Source: Trinickia terrae (GTDB lineage: Bacteria > Pseudomonadota > Gammaproteobacteria > Burkholderiales > Burkholderiaceae). From it: DNA of 64,000 nucleotides. Each line of letters begins with the position of its first letter. The stretch's first letter is position 1. The position numbers were made by a program, and so were the translations under genes. The stretch covers positions 372,001 to 436,000 of the forward strand of contig NZ_SWJE01000008.1 of the NCBI RefSeq assembly GCF_005144415.1, written 5' to 3'. The notes beneath the pieces were generated by a model. The model did no database searches. It had not been told where the DNA came from and saw only the letters and a list, made by a program, of their open reading frames with translations. Shown here piece after piece: positions 27,187 through 35,994 of the stretch.

Positions 27187-28836
27187 ATGACGACACTCCC
27201 TTGCGTGGACGATTGCGTGCTGGTCAACGCATCGCTCTACACCGCCGACGCTCCCGCGCTCAGGCAGACCGCCCTCGTGCTGCGCGAAGGCCGCATCGCT
27301 TACGTCGGCGACGACGCGACCGCGCGGGCCGGGTCGCGCCCCGGATCGCGCGTGATCGACCTGGGCGGGCGCACCGTGACTCCCGGTTTCATCGACAGCC
27401 ATGTCCATCCGATCGACGGGTTCCTGCTGTCAGGCGATTGCGATCTGGCAGGGGTCGATACGCCGGAGGCGATCTTCGCGGGCTTGCGCGCCGCGGCGGC
27501 AAACAGCGTGGACGGCGCGAAAGGCGCGGCCAGCGGCTGGCTGCTGGCCGGCAACGCGAACCTGCAGCTGTTCGGCGCTTATCCGACGCGCGAGATGCTC
27601 GACGCCGTCGTCCCGCATCGTCCGCTGCTCGTGATTGGCCACGACGTTCATAGCGGCTGGCTGAACACGCTCGGCATGAAAGTCGCGGGGATCACCGCCG
27701 CGACGCCCGACCCGGCCGGCGGCAAATACGAACGCGACGGCCTGACCGGCGAGGCGACCGGCATCGTCCACGAGGCGGCGCTCTACAAGCTGTTTTCGCT
27801 GCTGCCGCAGCTCGCTTCGGACAACGTGCCGCAAGCGCTCGCAAAGGCCCAGGCGCTCGCGCACGGCTTCGGCATCACGGGCTGGTTCGATGCGCTGGTC
27901 GGCGAGCGCCTGCTGCACGGCTACGTGATGGCGCGCGAAGAAGGCGCGCTCGCCGTGCAGGCGAGCCTCGGCCTGCTGGCCTCGCCGCATGCGCCGCTCG
28001 GGCCGCAGATCGAGCGCTTTCGCCGCTGGCGCGCCAGCTACGACGGCGGCAACCTGCGGCTGCACACGGTCAAGATCTTCATCGACGGCGTGCTCGAAAG
28101 CCGCACCGCGGCGCTGCTCGAACCCTACGCGGACGCGGGCGGCCTCGGCATGCATCACTGGGAGCCCGGCCAATTGAACGAGGTTGCCGAGCTCGCGGAC
28201 CGCGCCGGCTTCGATCTGCATTTCCACACGCTTGGCGACCGCGCAGTCCGCATGGCGCTCGATGCGATCGAGCACGTCGTCCGCGCGAACGGCGCGCGCG
28301 ACCGGCGGCCTCAGCTCGCGCACGTGCAACTGATCCACCCGGACGACGTCATCCGCTTCAGGCGGCTCGGCGCGATCGCGAATATTCAGGCGGCCTGGGG
28401 CGGCGCGCCGCCTTACCTGCTCGACCTGTACCGGCAGATGCTCGGCGACGCCCGCATGGCGCGCAACTACGTGTTCCGAAGCCTGCGCAATGCGGGCGCG
28501 CTGTTGAGCGGCGGATCGGATTGGTCGGTATCGACGATGAATCCGCTCGTCGCGATCCAGACGGCGATGACGCGCATGCCGCCCGGCCAGCCCGGCTGCG
28601 CAGCGTGGCTGCCGCACGAAAGCGTGGAGCTGCCGACGATGCTCGAGGCCTACACGCGCAACGCGGCCTGGGGCTTGCGCTTCGATGCGCGCGCCGGTGT
28701 GCTGGCCGCCGGCCGCGACGCATCGCTCGCGATCCTGGACCGGGATTTGTTCGCGACGCCGGTTGCGGAAATCGCCTCGGCGCGCGTGCAGACGACGCTG
28801 TTTTGCGGGCGCGTCGTGCATGGGGCGCTCGAGTGA
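27187..28836 (+). CDS. YtcJ-like metal-dependent amidohydrolase
   Basis: A 549-residue amidohydrolase-3 family enzyme. The metal-binding HVHP follows TPGFIDS at about residue 75; IFIDGVLESRTAALLEPY, FHTLGDRAV, QLAHVQLIHPDD and SGGSDWSVSTMNPL are the other family motifs. No secretion signal is seen, so it acts in the cytoplasm. Relatives hydrolyse N-acyl or N-formyl bonds, substrate unknown. Start ATG 27187; a much longer open frame upstream overlaps the DUF3138 gene and is a shadow. Third gene after the binding protein and porin-like protein. Confidence 0.85.
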   Translation: MTTLPCVDDCVLVNASLYTADAPALRQTALVLREGRIAYVGDDATARAGSRPGSRVIDLGGRTVTPGFIDSHVHPIDGFLLSGDCDLAGVDTPEAIFAGLRAAAANSVDGAKGAASGWLLAGNANLQLFGAYPTREMLDAVVPHRPLLVIGHDVHSGWLNTLGMKVAGITAATPDPAGGKYERDGLTGEATGIVHEAALYKLFSLLPQLASDNVPQALAKAQALAHGFGITGWFDALVGERLLHGYVMAREEGALAVQASLGLLASPHAPLGPQIERFRRWRASYDGGNLRLHTVKIFIDGVLESRTAALLEPYADAGGLGMHHWEPGQLNEVAELADRAGFDLHFHTLGDRAVRMALDAIEHVVRANGARDRRPQLAHVQLIHPDDVIRFRRLGAIANIQAAWGGAPPYLLDLYRQMLGDARMARNYVFRSLRNAGALLSGGSDWSVSTMNPLVAIQTAMTRMPPGQPGCAAWLPHESVELPTMLEAYTRNAAWGLRFDARAGVLAAGRDASLAILDRDLFATPVAEIASARVQTTLFCGRVVHGALE

Positions 28837-28875
28837 GCGGTTCGGCTTGGGGCCTGCTGCCGGCGCGAACAGGCC

Positions 28876-29697
28876 CTAACGCGGCTCATGCAGCCACGAC
28901 AGCAGATCGCGCCGCGATGCGATGCCCAGCTTCGCGAAGGCGCGCTTCGTATAGGTCTTGACCGTCGACTCCTTGATCCGCATGGCCGCCGCGATCGACG
29001 CCATGGTCTGGCCTTTCACCATCGCCGAGCAGATATCGGTCTCGCGCTCGGAGAGATGCACGCCGCGCCGCGCGGCGGTCGCGGAGAACAGGTCTGCACT
29101 CGGGCCGGCCTCTGCCTGCGCGGCGGCATCGACGACCCGCAGCGCGTGCAGGTAGACCACCGGCAACAACACCTCGCCGAGCGCCTTCAGCAGGCTCAGC
29201 TCCGTCACGGAGAACGGCGGCAGGCGCTTCGAGCGGCACAGCGAGATCGAGTAGCGCACCTCGCCAATATCGCGCACGACCACGCATTCGTCGTGGATCG
29301 CGGCGACGTCGAAGATCAGGCGCCGGCATTCCTCGTCGGAGACCGCGGCGGCGGAGCGCTGCACCAGCTCGATCCCGCGCTCGGGCGGGGCATGCCGCAC
29401 GATGGCGTCGCGCATCGCGAAGCGGCGAAAGTACAGTGCCATCACGGCCTGCAAATCCTCTTCCGCATGCTGGCTGTAGCTGCCGATCCACTCGACCCGG
29501 CATCCCTCGGGCGCGCCGGCGTCGTCCTGCGTGCGCTGCAGGTGCAGCGCGTCGCAATCGGCGAAACCGGTGACGAAGGCATTGAGCGCGCGAAGAAAGC
29601 GCGGCGTTCCGACGGTCTCGACGACCGGTCCCAACGCGGACGAGAAGGTATCGACGAAACGCAGCGGAAGGGATGGGGAGATGCCGGGATGGCTCAT
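28876..29697 (-). CDS. LuxR-type helix-turn-helix regulator
   Basis: A regulator of about 273 residues with a C-terminal LuxR domain (about residues 200-265): LSERETDICSAMVKGQTMAS, then IKESTVKTYTKRAFAKLGI. The N-terminal part is a variable domain with no recognisable autoinducer or receiver motif. I chose the ATG at 29697; an in-frame ATG at 29727 is possible and neither has a strong ribosome site. It is convergent with the amidohydrolase gene and may regulate that operon. Confidence 0.82.
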   Translation of the reverse strand: MSHPGISPSLPLRFVDTFSSALGPVVETVGTPRFLRALNAFVTGFADCDALHLQRTQDDAGAPEGCRVEWIGSYSQHAEEDLQAVMALYFRRFAMRDAIVRHAPPERGIELVQRSAAAVSDEECRRLIFDVAAIHDECVVVRDIGEVRYSISLCRSKRLPPFSVTELSLLKALGEVLLPVVYLHALRVVDAAAQAEAGPSADLFSATAARRGVHLSERETDICSAMVKGQTMASIAAAMRIKESTVKTYTKRAFAKLGIASRRDLLSWLHEPR

Positions 29698-30040
29698 GGT
29701 GACGATCGGGCGTCCTGATTGGCACATCCTAGGTTTGCAAAACTGTCCATGCAGTCGGATCGAGCGGAAAAACCATTAGGGATCGGTCGCCGATTCTATA
29801 GGCGAATCCTGACGGCGGCGAGGCCGTTCATGGAGTCATGCTCGCCAACAGAGATCGACCGTGGATTTTCATAAGACTTCCCTATCGCGCCAGAGCAATC
29901 GCCTCTTGGCGCTGGTTCAGCGGGGAACGTACTGTTATGCCTGTAATAGCGAATGGCCAGACGCATGACGGAAGCGTTATCCATCGGCGATTGGCAGATC
30001 CACGGTATCCCGTCTCTGCGCTGCGAGATTGCAACTCACC
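29698..30040. other. Intergenic region without recognised gene
   Basis: These 343 bases between the divergent LuxR-type gene and the aldolase gene contain only short open frames without coding character. Promoters of both genes must lie here. I saw no repeat or strong palindrome worth listing. Confidence 0.5.
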
Positions 30041-30709
30041 ATGTACAAAGCCATCAGAAAGAATCCGCCCGCCGCTCAAGCTGCCGAAACACTGCTCGAT
30101 GCATTGCGCAACCTTCCAGTGTCCGCGCTCAGCGACAGCATGCACCGGAACATCGGCACGGTCGGACTGCAACCCTATCAGCGGCCCGGCAAAAGGACGA
30201 TGGCGGGTACCGCTGTCACGATGCGCTCGCGCGGCGGCGACAACCTGACCTATCTGCGCGCACTCGATTTTTGCCGCCCCGGAGACGTGCTGGTGGTCGA
30301 CGCCGGAGGCGATCTCAACAACGCGGTGGTGGGCGGCATCCTGTCGTTCTATGCGGCGAGCGTGGGCGTGGCAGGTCTCGTGATCGACGGCGCCATTCGC
30401 GACGTGGCGGAAATTCGCGACCGCGATTTCCCGGTCTACGCACGCGGCGTCACGCATCGCGGGCCGTACAAGGATGGCCCCGGCGAAATCAACGTGCCGG
30501 TGTCGGTAGGCGGAATGGTGGTGAATCCCGGCGATATCGTCGTCGGCGATCAGGATGGACTGCTCGCCATTCCTCAGGTCGATGCGGAGGAGGTCATCCA
30601 GAAGGCGCGCGCCGTGCTCGAGGCAGAGGCCGAGACCATTCGCGCGATGAAGGAAGGGCGCTGGAGCCGCGCCTTCGTCGACGCGCTCGAAGCGCGCTGC
30701 AATAACTGA
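30041..30709 (+). CDS. RraA-like / 4-hydroxy-4-methyl-2-oxoglutarate aldolase family protein
   Basis: A 222-residue class II aldolase of the RraA-like family. The nucleotide/pyruvate-site motifs PGDVLVVDAGGDLNNAVVGG and GLVIDGAIRDVAEI are clear, the latter holding the catalytic Arg-Asp pair. Relatives cleave 4-hydroxy-4-methyl-2-oxoglutarate or decarboxylate oxaloacetate. The ATG at 30041 is favoured; a TTG at 30029 would add four residues. A strong terminator follows. Confidence 0.85.
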   Translation: MYKAIRKNPPAAQAAETLLDALRNLPVSALSDSMHRNIGTVGLQPYQRPGKRTMAGTAVTMRSRGGDNLTYLRALDFCRPGDVLVVDAGGDLNNAVVGGILSFYAASVGVAGLVIDGAIRDVAEIRDRDFPVYARGVTHRGPYKDGPGEINVPVSVGGMVVNPGDIVVGDQDGLLAIPQVDAEEVIQKARAVLEAEAETIRAMKEGRWSRAFVDALEARCNN

Positions 30710-30728
30710 GCAAGCGGGGCTTCAAAGC

Positions 30729-30765
30729 AAAAGCCGGCGTCTGGTTCCCAGCGTCGGCTTTTTTT
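30729..30765 (+). terminator. Rho-independent terminator after the aldolase gene
   Basis: A stem AAAGCCGGCG paired with CGTCGGCTTT around a loop of about ten bases, followed at once by seven T residues, 20 bases after the aldolase stop codon. Confidence 0.85.
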
Positions 30766-30823
30766 GCACCAGTGTGGCCAGCCGCGCATGGCCGTTGCGC
30801 GACTGGTTGCCACGTACGCGATA

Positions 30824-31858
30824 TCAATCGAACGTCATCAACACCTTCATCGACTTCGATCGATCACCCGCGCTCTGAAACGCCTTGACGGACTCCTGAT
30901 ACGGAAACACTCCGGAGATCAGAGGCTTGACGTCGATCAGCCCCTTGTTCAACAGCTCGACCGCCACCGCGAATTCCTCGTGGAAGCGGAACGCGCCGCG
31001 CAAGTCGAACTCCTTGGCGACCAGCACGTTCATCGGCAACGCAATGTCGCCGCCCAGTCCGACCTGAACGATGACGCCGCGCGGTTCGAGCACGTCGAAG
31101 GCTCCGCGCAGCGCTGCCGCATTGCCGCTTGCCTCGAACAGCACGTCGAAGCTGCCCTTGCCGGCGGCGAACGGCTGCAGCGCATCAGGTGTTTCCGCGA
31201 CGTTGAACGCGAGGTCGGCGCCGACTTTCCGCGCGCTTTCCAGCGGCAGCGTATTCACGTCCGTCACCGCGATCGTGGCCGCGCCCGCCCGGCGCGCGGC
31301 AGCAACGATCAGCGCGCCGATCGGCCCGCAGCCTGTCACGAGCACGCGCTTGCCGAGCATCGGACCGGCACGCCGAACCGCATGCAATGCCACCGAGAGG
31401 GGTTCGGCCATCGCCGCTTCGGCGTCGCTCAACGAGTCGGCTACGACATGGGCCTGCGAGCGGTCGATCACGATCTCCTGGCGAAACGCGCCTTGCACAT
31501 GCGGCATGCGCATCGCGCTGCCGTAGTAGCGCATGTCGAGGCAGTGATTCTGCAGACCTTGCTGGCAATACTGGCACAGCCCGCAAGGCCGGCTCGGGCT
31601 GATGGCGATGCGCGTGCCGGCGGGCATGTCGTTCACGGCCGAGCCGATGCGCGACACGACGCCAGAGACTTCATGCCCGAGCACCATCGGCTCGCGAATA
31701 CGGACGGTGCCGAATCCGCCGTGGTTGAAATAATGAAGGTCGGAGCCGCAGATGCCGCCGGCCCGGACCCGCACGAGCAGCTGACCGGCTTCGGGTTCCG
31801 GGGTGGGAACGTCCTCGATGCGCAGATCCAGCGGCGCGTGGATAACAAGTGCGTGCAT
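30824..31858 (-). CDS. idnD: Zinc-dependent alcohol dehydrogenase, L-idonate 5-dehydrogenase-like
   Basis: A 344-residue medium-chain dehydrogenase. The catalytic zinc ligands are in GGICGSDLHY and GHEVSGVV; a structural zinc site is present in CGLCQYCQQGLQNHC; the NAD motif is VTGCGPIGALIVAA. The CGSDLHYFNHGGFGTVRIREPM segment (shortened here) is typical of L-idonate 5-dehydrogenase. It would oxidise L-idonate to 5-ketogluconate. An idnO-like gene lies 17 kb away at 48511, suggesting that a former idn operon was split. Confidence 0.78.
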   Translation of the reverse strand: MHALVIHAPLDLRIEDVPTPEPEAGQLLVRVRAGGICGSDLHYFNHGGFGTVRIREPMVLGHEVSGVVSRIGSAVNDMPAGTRIAISPSRPCGLCQYCQQGLQNHCLDMRYYGSAMRMPHVQGAFRQEIVIDRSQAHVVADSLSDAEAAMAEPLSVALHAVRRAGPMLGKRVLVTGCGPIGALIVAAARRAGAATIAVTDVNTLPLESARKVGADLAFNVAETPDALQPFAAGKGSFDVLFEASGNAAALRGAFDVLEPRGVIVQVGLGGDIALPMNVLVAKEFDLRGAFRFHEEFAVAVELLNKGLIDVKPLISGVFPYQESVKAFQSAGDRSKSMKVLMTFD

Positions 31859-31971
31859 GGTGATTGCCTGTATGGGTTGAGACGTGAACCGTCCTTCTAT
31901 ACGGTAGCGGCGAATGCGGCCGGCGACAAAGATCGAAGTCGTATGAGCCGATAGCTGCCGCTTATAGGTGA

Positions 31972-32099
31972 CTACTCGAGCGCCTTGCTCATGTTCTCGA
32001 TGACCCTCTTCGCGTCGGCAAACACCATCATCGTCTTGTCCATGTCAGCACCGTATGGCCTTGCGCGACTAGTTTCTTGACGGTCTCCGGGGTGCCGGC
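31972..32099 (-). pseudogene. Relic of pntAB: PntA N-terminal piece joined to PntB C-terminus
   Basis: On the reverse strand, 32099-32049 reads AGTPETVKKLVAQGHTV, a hallmark of the N-terminus of transhydrogenase subunit alpha. Almost directly after it, in another frame, 32043-31972 reads DKTMMVFADAKRVIENMSKA and a stop, like the end of the beta subunit. The roughly 2.5 kb normally between them is gone. It is best explained by one deletion through a pntAB operon. Confidence 0.5.
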
Positions 32100-32130
32100 G
32101 CCGCGCGCGCGGGGAACGCGCGGCGCCGGC
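32094..32130. terminator. Strong stem-loop after the porin gene
   Basis: GCCGGCGCCGCGCG and CGCGCGGCGCCGGC form a perfect 14-base-pair stem with a 9-base loop, 12 bases after the porin stop. There is no T run, so it may stabilise the mRNA end rather than act as a classical terminator. Confidence 0.6.
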
Positions 32131-32141
32131 GATGCGGAAGC

Positions 32142-33251
32142 TTAGAACTTGTGGCGCAGGCCGATGGCGGCCTCGAACAGCGAGTTGAAACCGTAGAACG
32201 GCTGGTTCGAGCCCGAAGCGGCCGCGAGCTTCGTCCACGCGCCGGTCAGATGGTTGTAGTCGACGCCGACATAGACGTCGGTACGCTTGCTCAGCAGGTA
32301 GTCGAAGGTCGGGCCGCCGGTGATGCGCGTGCCGCTCTGGCCGGCGTGATGCACGAAGTCGACGTAGATCGGCAGGTCGAGGACGAACGCCGGCGTGATG
32401 TAGTACTGAACCGCGGTCGAGAACGAGTCGTTGCGGTAGTCCGCCGGATAGACGTGGCTGTAGATGTAGGAGCCGTACACCTTGGCCGCACCGAACTTGT
32501 ATGTCGCGCCCGCCGTGAAGACCTTTTGCGCGCTGTCGGGGATCGTCACGCCGAAGTACGTGCTGCCATAGACCGAGGAGGACGGAGTCAGGCCGCCGAT
32601 ATCGTTGATGACCTGATAGGCGGCACCGACGTTCAGCGAGCCGTTGTCGTACGAAATGCTCACTGCCGGCGACGAGTTCGCATGGAAGTTGCCCGCCTGC
32701 TGTCCGAACGTATATGCGCTCTTCACGGTGAAGCCGGCCAGCGTCGGCGACGTGTAGCGGACCGTATTGTCCAGGCGGCCGCCGCCTGTTTCGCCCGCGC
32801 CCTGGAAGCCGACAGTGCCGGTGTAGTTCGCGAACGCGTAGATGTCGTGGGTCCAGCCGGTTTCGTGCACCAGCGTGTACTGGCGGCCGAGCGTGACGGT
32901 GCCGTACGGGCTGCTCAAGCCGACGAGGGCGGTGCGGCCGAACAGGCGTGCGGTGCCCGATGGCGTCGACTGTTGCGTTACGCCCGTGTTCGGCGTGAAG
33001 CCGCCCTCCAGCTGGAACAGCGCCCCGTAGCCGCCGCCCAGATCCTCGTTGCCCTGCATGCCCCAGCGGCTGCCCGAAAGCTGCCCGCCGCTGCCCATCG
33101 TGAAGAGCTTGCCGCCGGACGCGTTCTGATGCGTATCGAAGCGCACGGCTTCATCGATGATGCCGTAGAGCGTGACGCTCGATTGCGCGTGGGCGAAACC
33201 GGAAGCCGCCATAGCCGATGCAGTTAGTATGCCTAATGTTGATTTCTTCAC
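32142..33251 (-). CDS. Outer-membrane porin, classical Burkholderia type
   Basis: A 369-residue porin with signal peptide (ends FAHAQ) then SSVTLYGIIDEAVRF, GSRWGMQGNEDLGGGYGALF, FGRTALVGL in the loop-3 region and a final phenylalanine (GLRHKF). The GTG at 33251 is preceded by AAGGGGAT and gives the usual VKKSTLGILTAS signal start; the open frame to 33323 is not needed. It lies 120 bases downstream of the aminotransferase gene in the same direction and may share its transcript. Confidence 0.9.
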   Translation of the reverse strand: MKKSTLGILTASAMAASGFAHAQSSVTLYGIIDEAVRFDTHQNASGGKLFTMGSGGQLSGSRWGMQGNEDLGGGYGALFQLEGGFTPNTGVTQQSTPSGTARLFGRTALVGLSSPYGTVTLGRQYTLVHETGWTHDIYAFANYTGTVGFQGAGETGGGRLDNTVRYTSPTLAGFTVKSAYTFGQQAGNFHANSSPAVSISYDNGSLNVGAAYQVINDIGGLTPSSSVYGSTYFGVTIPDSAQKVFTAGATYKFGAAKVYGSYIYSHVYPADYRNDSFSTAVQYYITPAFVLDLPIYVDFVHHAGQSGTRITGGPTFDYLLSKRTDVYVGVDYNHLTGAWTKLAAASGSNQPFYGFNSLFEAAIGLRHKF

Positions 33252-33371
33252 GAATAGATCCCCTTGTCGGTTTACTGGAAACGGGTGAGCCAAGCCGACT
33301 GCCGCGTCCCGACGGCGCGGCATGTCTTTTTACGACGCGGCGGCCTCGCAGGCGGGGCCGCCGTTCTACTC

Positions 33372-34580
33372 TCAGTCGAGTGCGGCGACGGCTGCGGCGA
33401 TCTTGCGGCAGCCGTCATCGATGATGTCGATGCTCGTCGCAATCGACATGCGGAAGAATGGCGAAACGCCGTACGCGGATCCGGCAACCAGGGCGACGCC
33501 GGCTTGCTCGAGCAGATACAGCACGACATCGTTGTCGCCTTCGAGACGCTTGCCTTGCGGCGTCACGCGTCCGATCAGCCCGCTGCAGTTGACGTACAGA
33601 TAGAAAGCGCCGCCAGGCGTCTTGCAGCTGATGCCGGGAATGGCGTTGAGCGCTTCGAGCGCGTGATCGCGCCGCGTCTTGTAGGTGCGCACCGACTCCT
33701 GCACGAAGCTCTGGTCGCCGGTCAACGCGGCGAGCGCCGCGGCCTGGCTGATCGTGCATGCATTGCTGGTGGATTGGGACTGAAGCGTGTCGAGCGCGGC
33801 GATCAGGTCGGCGGGACCGGCCACGTAGCCGATGCGCCAGCCCGTCATCGCATAGGTCTTGGATACGCCGTTCACCACGAGGGTGCGCGGCGCGAGCTGC
33901 GGTTCGATCACGAGCAGATGCTCTGCTGCATCGGCCTCGAAGCGGATGTGCTCGTAGATGTCGTCCATCATCACGAGCACCTGCGGATGACGCAGCAGGA
34001 CGTCGGCGAGCGCGCGCAGTTCACGCGCCGTGTAGGTGGCGCCCGTCGGATTGGTCGGCGAATTGATGATCAGCCAGCGCGTGCGCGGCGTGATCGCGGC
34101 CTCGAGGGCGGCGGGCGTGAGCTTGAAGCCGTCCGCTTCGCTGCACGGCACGACGACGGGCACGCCGTCGCACGCGAGCGTCATGTCGGGATAGGACACC
34201 CAGTACGGCGCGGGAATCAACACCTCGTCACCGGCTTCGACCGTGACGGCGAGCGCATTGAAGATCGCGTGCTTGGCGCCGCACGTCACGATGATGTGCT
34301 TGGGGTCGTAGGTGAGCCCGTTCTCGCGTTGCAGTTTCGCCGCGATCGCCGCGCGCAGCGCGGGCGTGCCGGCCGTCGCCGTGTAGCGTGTTTCGCCGCG
34401 CTCCATTGCCTCGAACGCGGCCCGGCGGATGTGGGCGGGCGTGTCGAAGTCCGGCTCGCCCACGACGAGATTGACGATCTGCTTGCCCTGCCGCCGCAGT
34501 TCCGCGGCCCGCTCGGCCGCTGCGCTGCTCGGTGATGGTTTGATTCGCTGGACACGGGCGGCGATGCGCGCTGCACTCAC
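33372..34580 (-). CDS. Class I aminotransferase (aspartate/aromatic type)
   Basis: A 402-residue PLP enzyme. The PLP lysine lies in VNGVSKTYAMTGWRIGYVAG; other marks are LVVGEPDFDTPAHI near the N-terminus, INSPTNPTGATYTA and the C-terminal FFRMSIATS arginine that binds the substrate carboxylate. It resembles bacterial aspartate aminotransferases of subgroup 1-gamma and would exchange the amino group with 2-oxoglutarate/glutamate. Its promoter carries the same upstream element as the oxoprolinase operon, which ties it to glutamate metabolism. A short GC-rich hairpin (33338-33363) follows its stop. Confidence 0.88.
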   Translation of the reverse strand: MSAARIAARVQRIKPSPSSAAAERAAELRRQGKQIVNLVVGEPDFDTPAHIRRAAFEAMERGETRYTATAGTPALRAAIAAKLQRENGLTYDPKHIIVTCGAKHAIFNALAVTVEAGDEVLIPAPYWVSYPDMTLACDGVPVVVPCSEADGFKLTPAALEAAITPRTRWLIINSPTNPTGATYTARELRALADVLLRHPQVLVMMDDIYEHIRFEADAAEHLLVIEPQLAPRTLVVNGVSKTYAMTGWRIGYVAGPADLIAALDTLQSQSTSNACTISQAAALAALTGDQSFVQESVRTYKTRRDHALEALNAIPGISCKTPGGAFYLYVNCSGLIGRVTPQGKRLEGDNDVVLYLLEQAGVALVAGSAYGVSPFFRMSIATSIDIIDDGCRKIAAAVAALD

Positions 34581-34613
34581 ACTTGGCTCCTCGACGGCAT
34601 TTGACGAGGCTTC

Positions 34614-34667
34614 ACATTAAGCGCGCGAAAAAGTTCAAGCCAAGATGACTTTCCGCTGATGCAATAA
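34614..34667 (-). promoter_or_regulatory. Promoter with shared TTATYGC element (aminotransferase)
   Basis: Reading leftward: TTATTGC begins at 34667, a -35-like TTGGCT at 34643-34638, an 18-base spacer and a -10-like TAATGT at 34619-34614. The element starts 24 bases before the -35 box, exactly as in the promoters of accB, the SDR gene and the amino-acid transporter. Confidence 0.45.
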
Positions 34668-34848
34668 CATCCGCTTATGACGCGGCGATGTGCGTGGTCC
34701 TGCGCACCGGCGGCTCAAGGTCCTCGCGGGTCCGGCAAGCACGGCGGGCGCTGTTGCGCGAGGGCGGGGTATGGATTTTGCCGACTGTGCGCCGGCGGGC
34801 GCTTGACCTATCATAGGCGTTACTCGTCAGCCCTTAGGTGTGGATATC

Positions 34849-35775
34849 GTGAATCTTCGGCGTCTGAAGTATTTCGTGAAGATCGTCGACATCGGCAGTC
34901 TGACCCAGGCCGCCGAAGTGCTTCATATTGCGCAACCGGCATTGAGTCAGCAACTGATCACGCTCGAGGACGAGTTCCAGCAGCAGTTGCTCGTGCGCAC
35001 GAAGCGAGGCGTGACGGCCACGGAGGCTGGCGCGACCTTGTACCGCCACGCGCAGCTGATTCTGCGCCAGTACGAGCAGGCGCAGGCGGACGTCAAGAGC
35101 GCCGGGCAGACCCTGTCGGGGCAGGTTTCGGTGGGGCTCGCGCCGGGCACCGGCGCATCGGCGCTGTCGTTGCCGCTGCTGCGCACGGTCCGCGCCCGGC
35201 ACCCGAACATCCTGCTCTATATCAACGAGAACTTCGGCACGACGTTAAGCGAGCTGATCATGAACGGCCGCATGGACATGGCCGTGCTGTACGGCGACAA
35301 GTCGGTTCACGGTCTCTCGTTCCAGTTGCTGATGAACGAGGAGATGTTTCTCGTCGCGCCGCGCAGCATGGGCATCACGCAGGACCAGATCCCCGTCTCG
35401 GGCCTGCGCGACGTGCCGCTGCTGCTGCCGCGCCCGTACAACTATCTGCGCAAGTATGTCGACGAAGGATTCGCGCGGGTGCAGATGATCCCGAACGTGG
35501 TGGCCGAAATCGAGTCGGCGTCCACGTTGTCGGCCGCCGTCGGCGCCGGGATCGGCGCGACCATTCTTCCCGAGTCCACCGCGCGGGTGGTGGCCGCGGC
35601 CGGCGACATCGTGCAGTCGCGGATCGTGTCGCCGGTCATCAAGATCCCGCTATCGGTCTGTCTGTCGGACCATCTGCCGCTTTCCGAGCCGGCCGCGGCC
35701 GTCAAGGACATCCTGCTGGAGCTGGCGGGCGACCTCGCGCTGGGCGTGCGCGTCGAGCCCGGCGGCGATGCATAA
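34849..35775 (+). CDS. LysR-family regulator, Nac-like
   Basis: A 308-residue LysR protein whose N-terminus (NLRRLKYFVKIVDIGSLTQA then AEVLHIAQPALSQQL) is very close to Nac, the nitrogen assimilation control protein of enterobacteria. LLVRTKRGVTATEAG and the GQVSVGLAPGTGASALSLPL effector start also match. The GTG at 34849 gives the standard start; a GTG at 34840 would add three residues. It lies between the aminotransferase and the oxoprolinase operon and is the best candidate to read the shared promoter element. Confidence 0.85.
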   Translation: MNLRRLKYFVKIVDIGSLTQAAEVLHIAQPALSQQLITLEDEFQQQLLVRTKRGVTATEAGATLYRHAQLILRQYEQAQADVKSAGQTLSGQVSVGLAPGTGASALSLPLLRTVRARHPNILLYINENFGTTLSELIMNGRMDMAVLYGDKSVHGLSFQLLMNEEMFLVAPRSMGITQDQIPVSGLRDVPLLLPRPYNYLRKYVDEGFARVQMIPNVVAEIESASTLSAAVGAGIGATILPESTARVVAAAGDIVQSRIVSPVIKIPLSVCLSDHLPLSEPAAAVKDILLELAGDLALGVRVEPGGDA

Positions 35776-35782
35776 GCGCACC

Positions 35783-35836
35783 TTATCGCGACAAAGCCAA
35801 ACCGTCTTGGCGCAATTTTTCTGTGCCGGATACATT
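35783..35836 (+). promoter_or_regulatory. Promoter with shared TTATYGC element (accB operon)
   Basis: TTATCGC begins at 35783; -35-like TTGGCG at 35807-35812; 18-base spacer; -10-like TACATT at 35831-35836. The first 17 bases of the element and the -10 are identical to the promoter at 40964. The predicted transcript start is about 150 bases before accB. Confidence 0.5.
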
Positions 35837-35994
35837 GAGTCCATCGCCAATCGCCCGGCGCGCTGAGCCTGGGCGACGAGGCTTGCCATCGAGCTGGCGA
35901 GACGGACCGGGCCTCGGCCGCGGTCGTCGCGCAGCCGCGGTGCTTCGCGCGTGCCGGCGTGACGGCGCGTGCCCAACCGGCTACGGACTCAAGG

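Noticed and set aside
35783-35836. Sigma-54 promoter before accB
   Set aside because: The GG and GC dinucleotides are not found at the needed 10-base spacing; a sigma-70 type reading with the conserved -10 fits all four promoters better.
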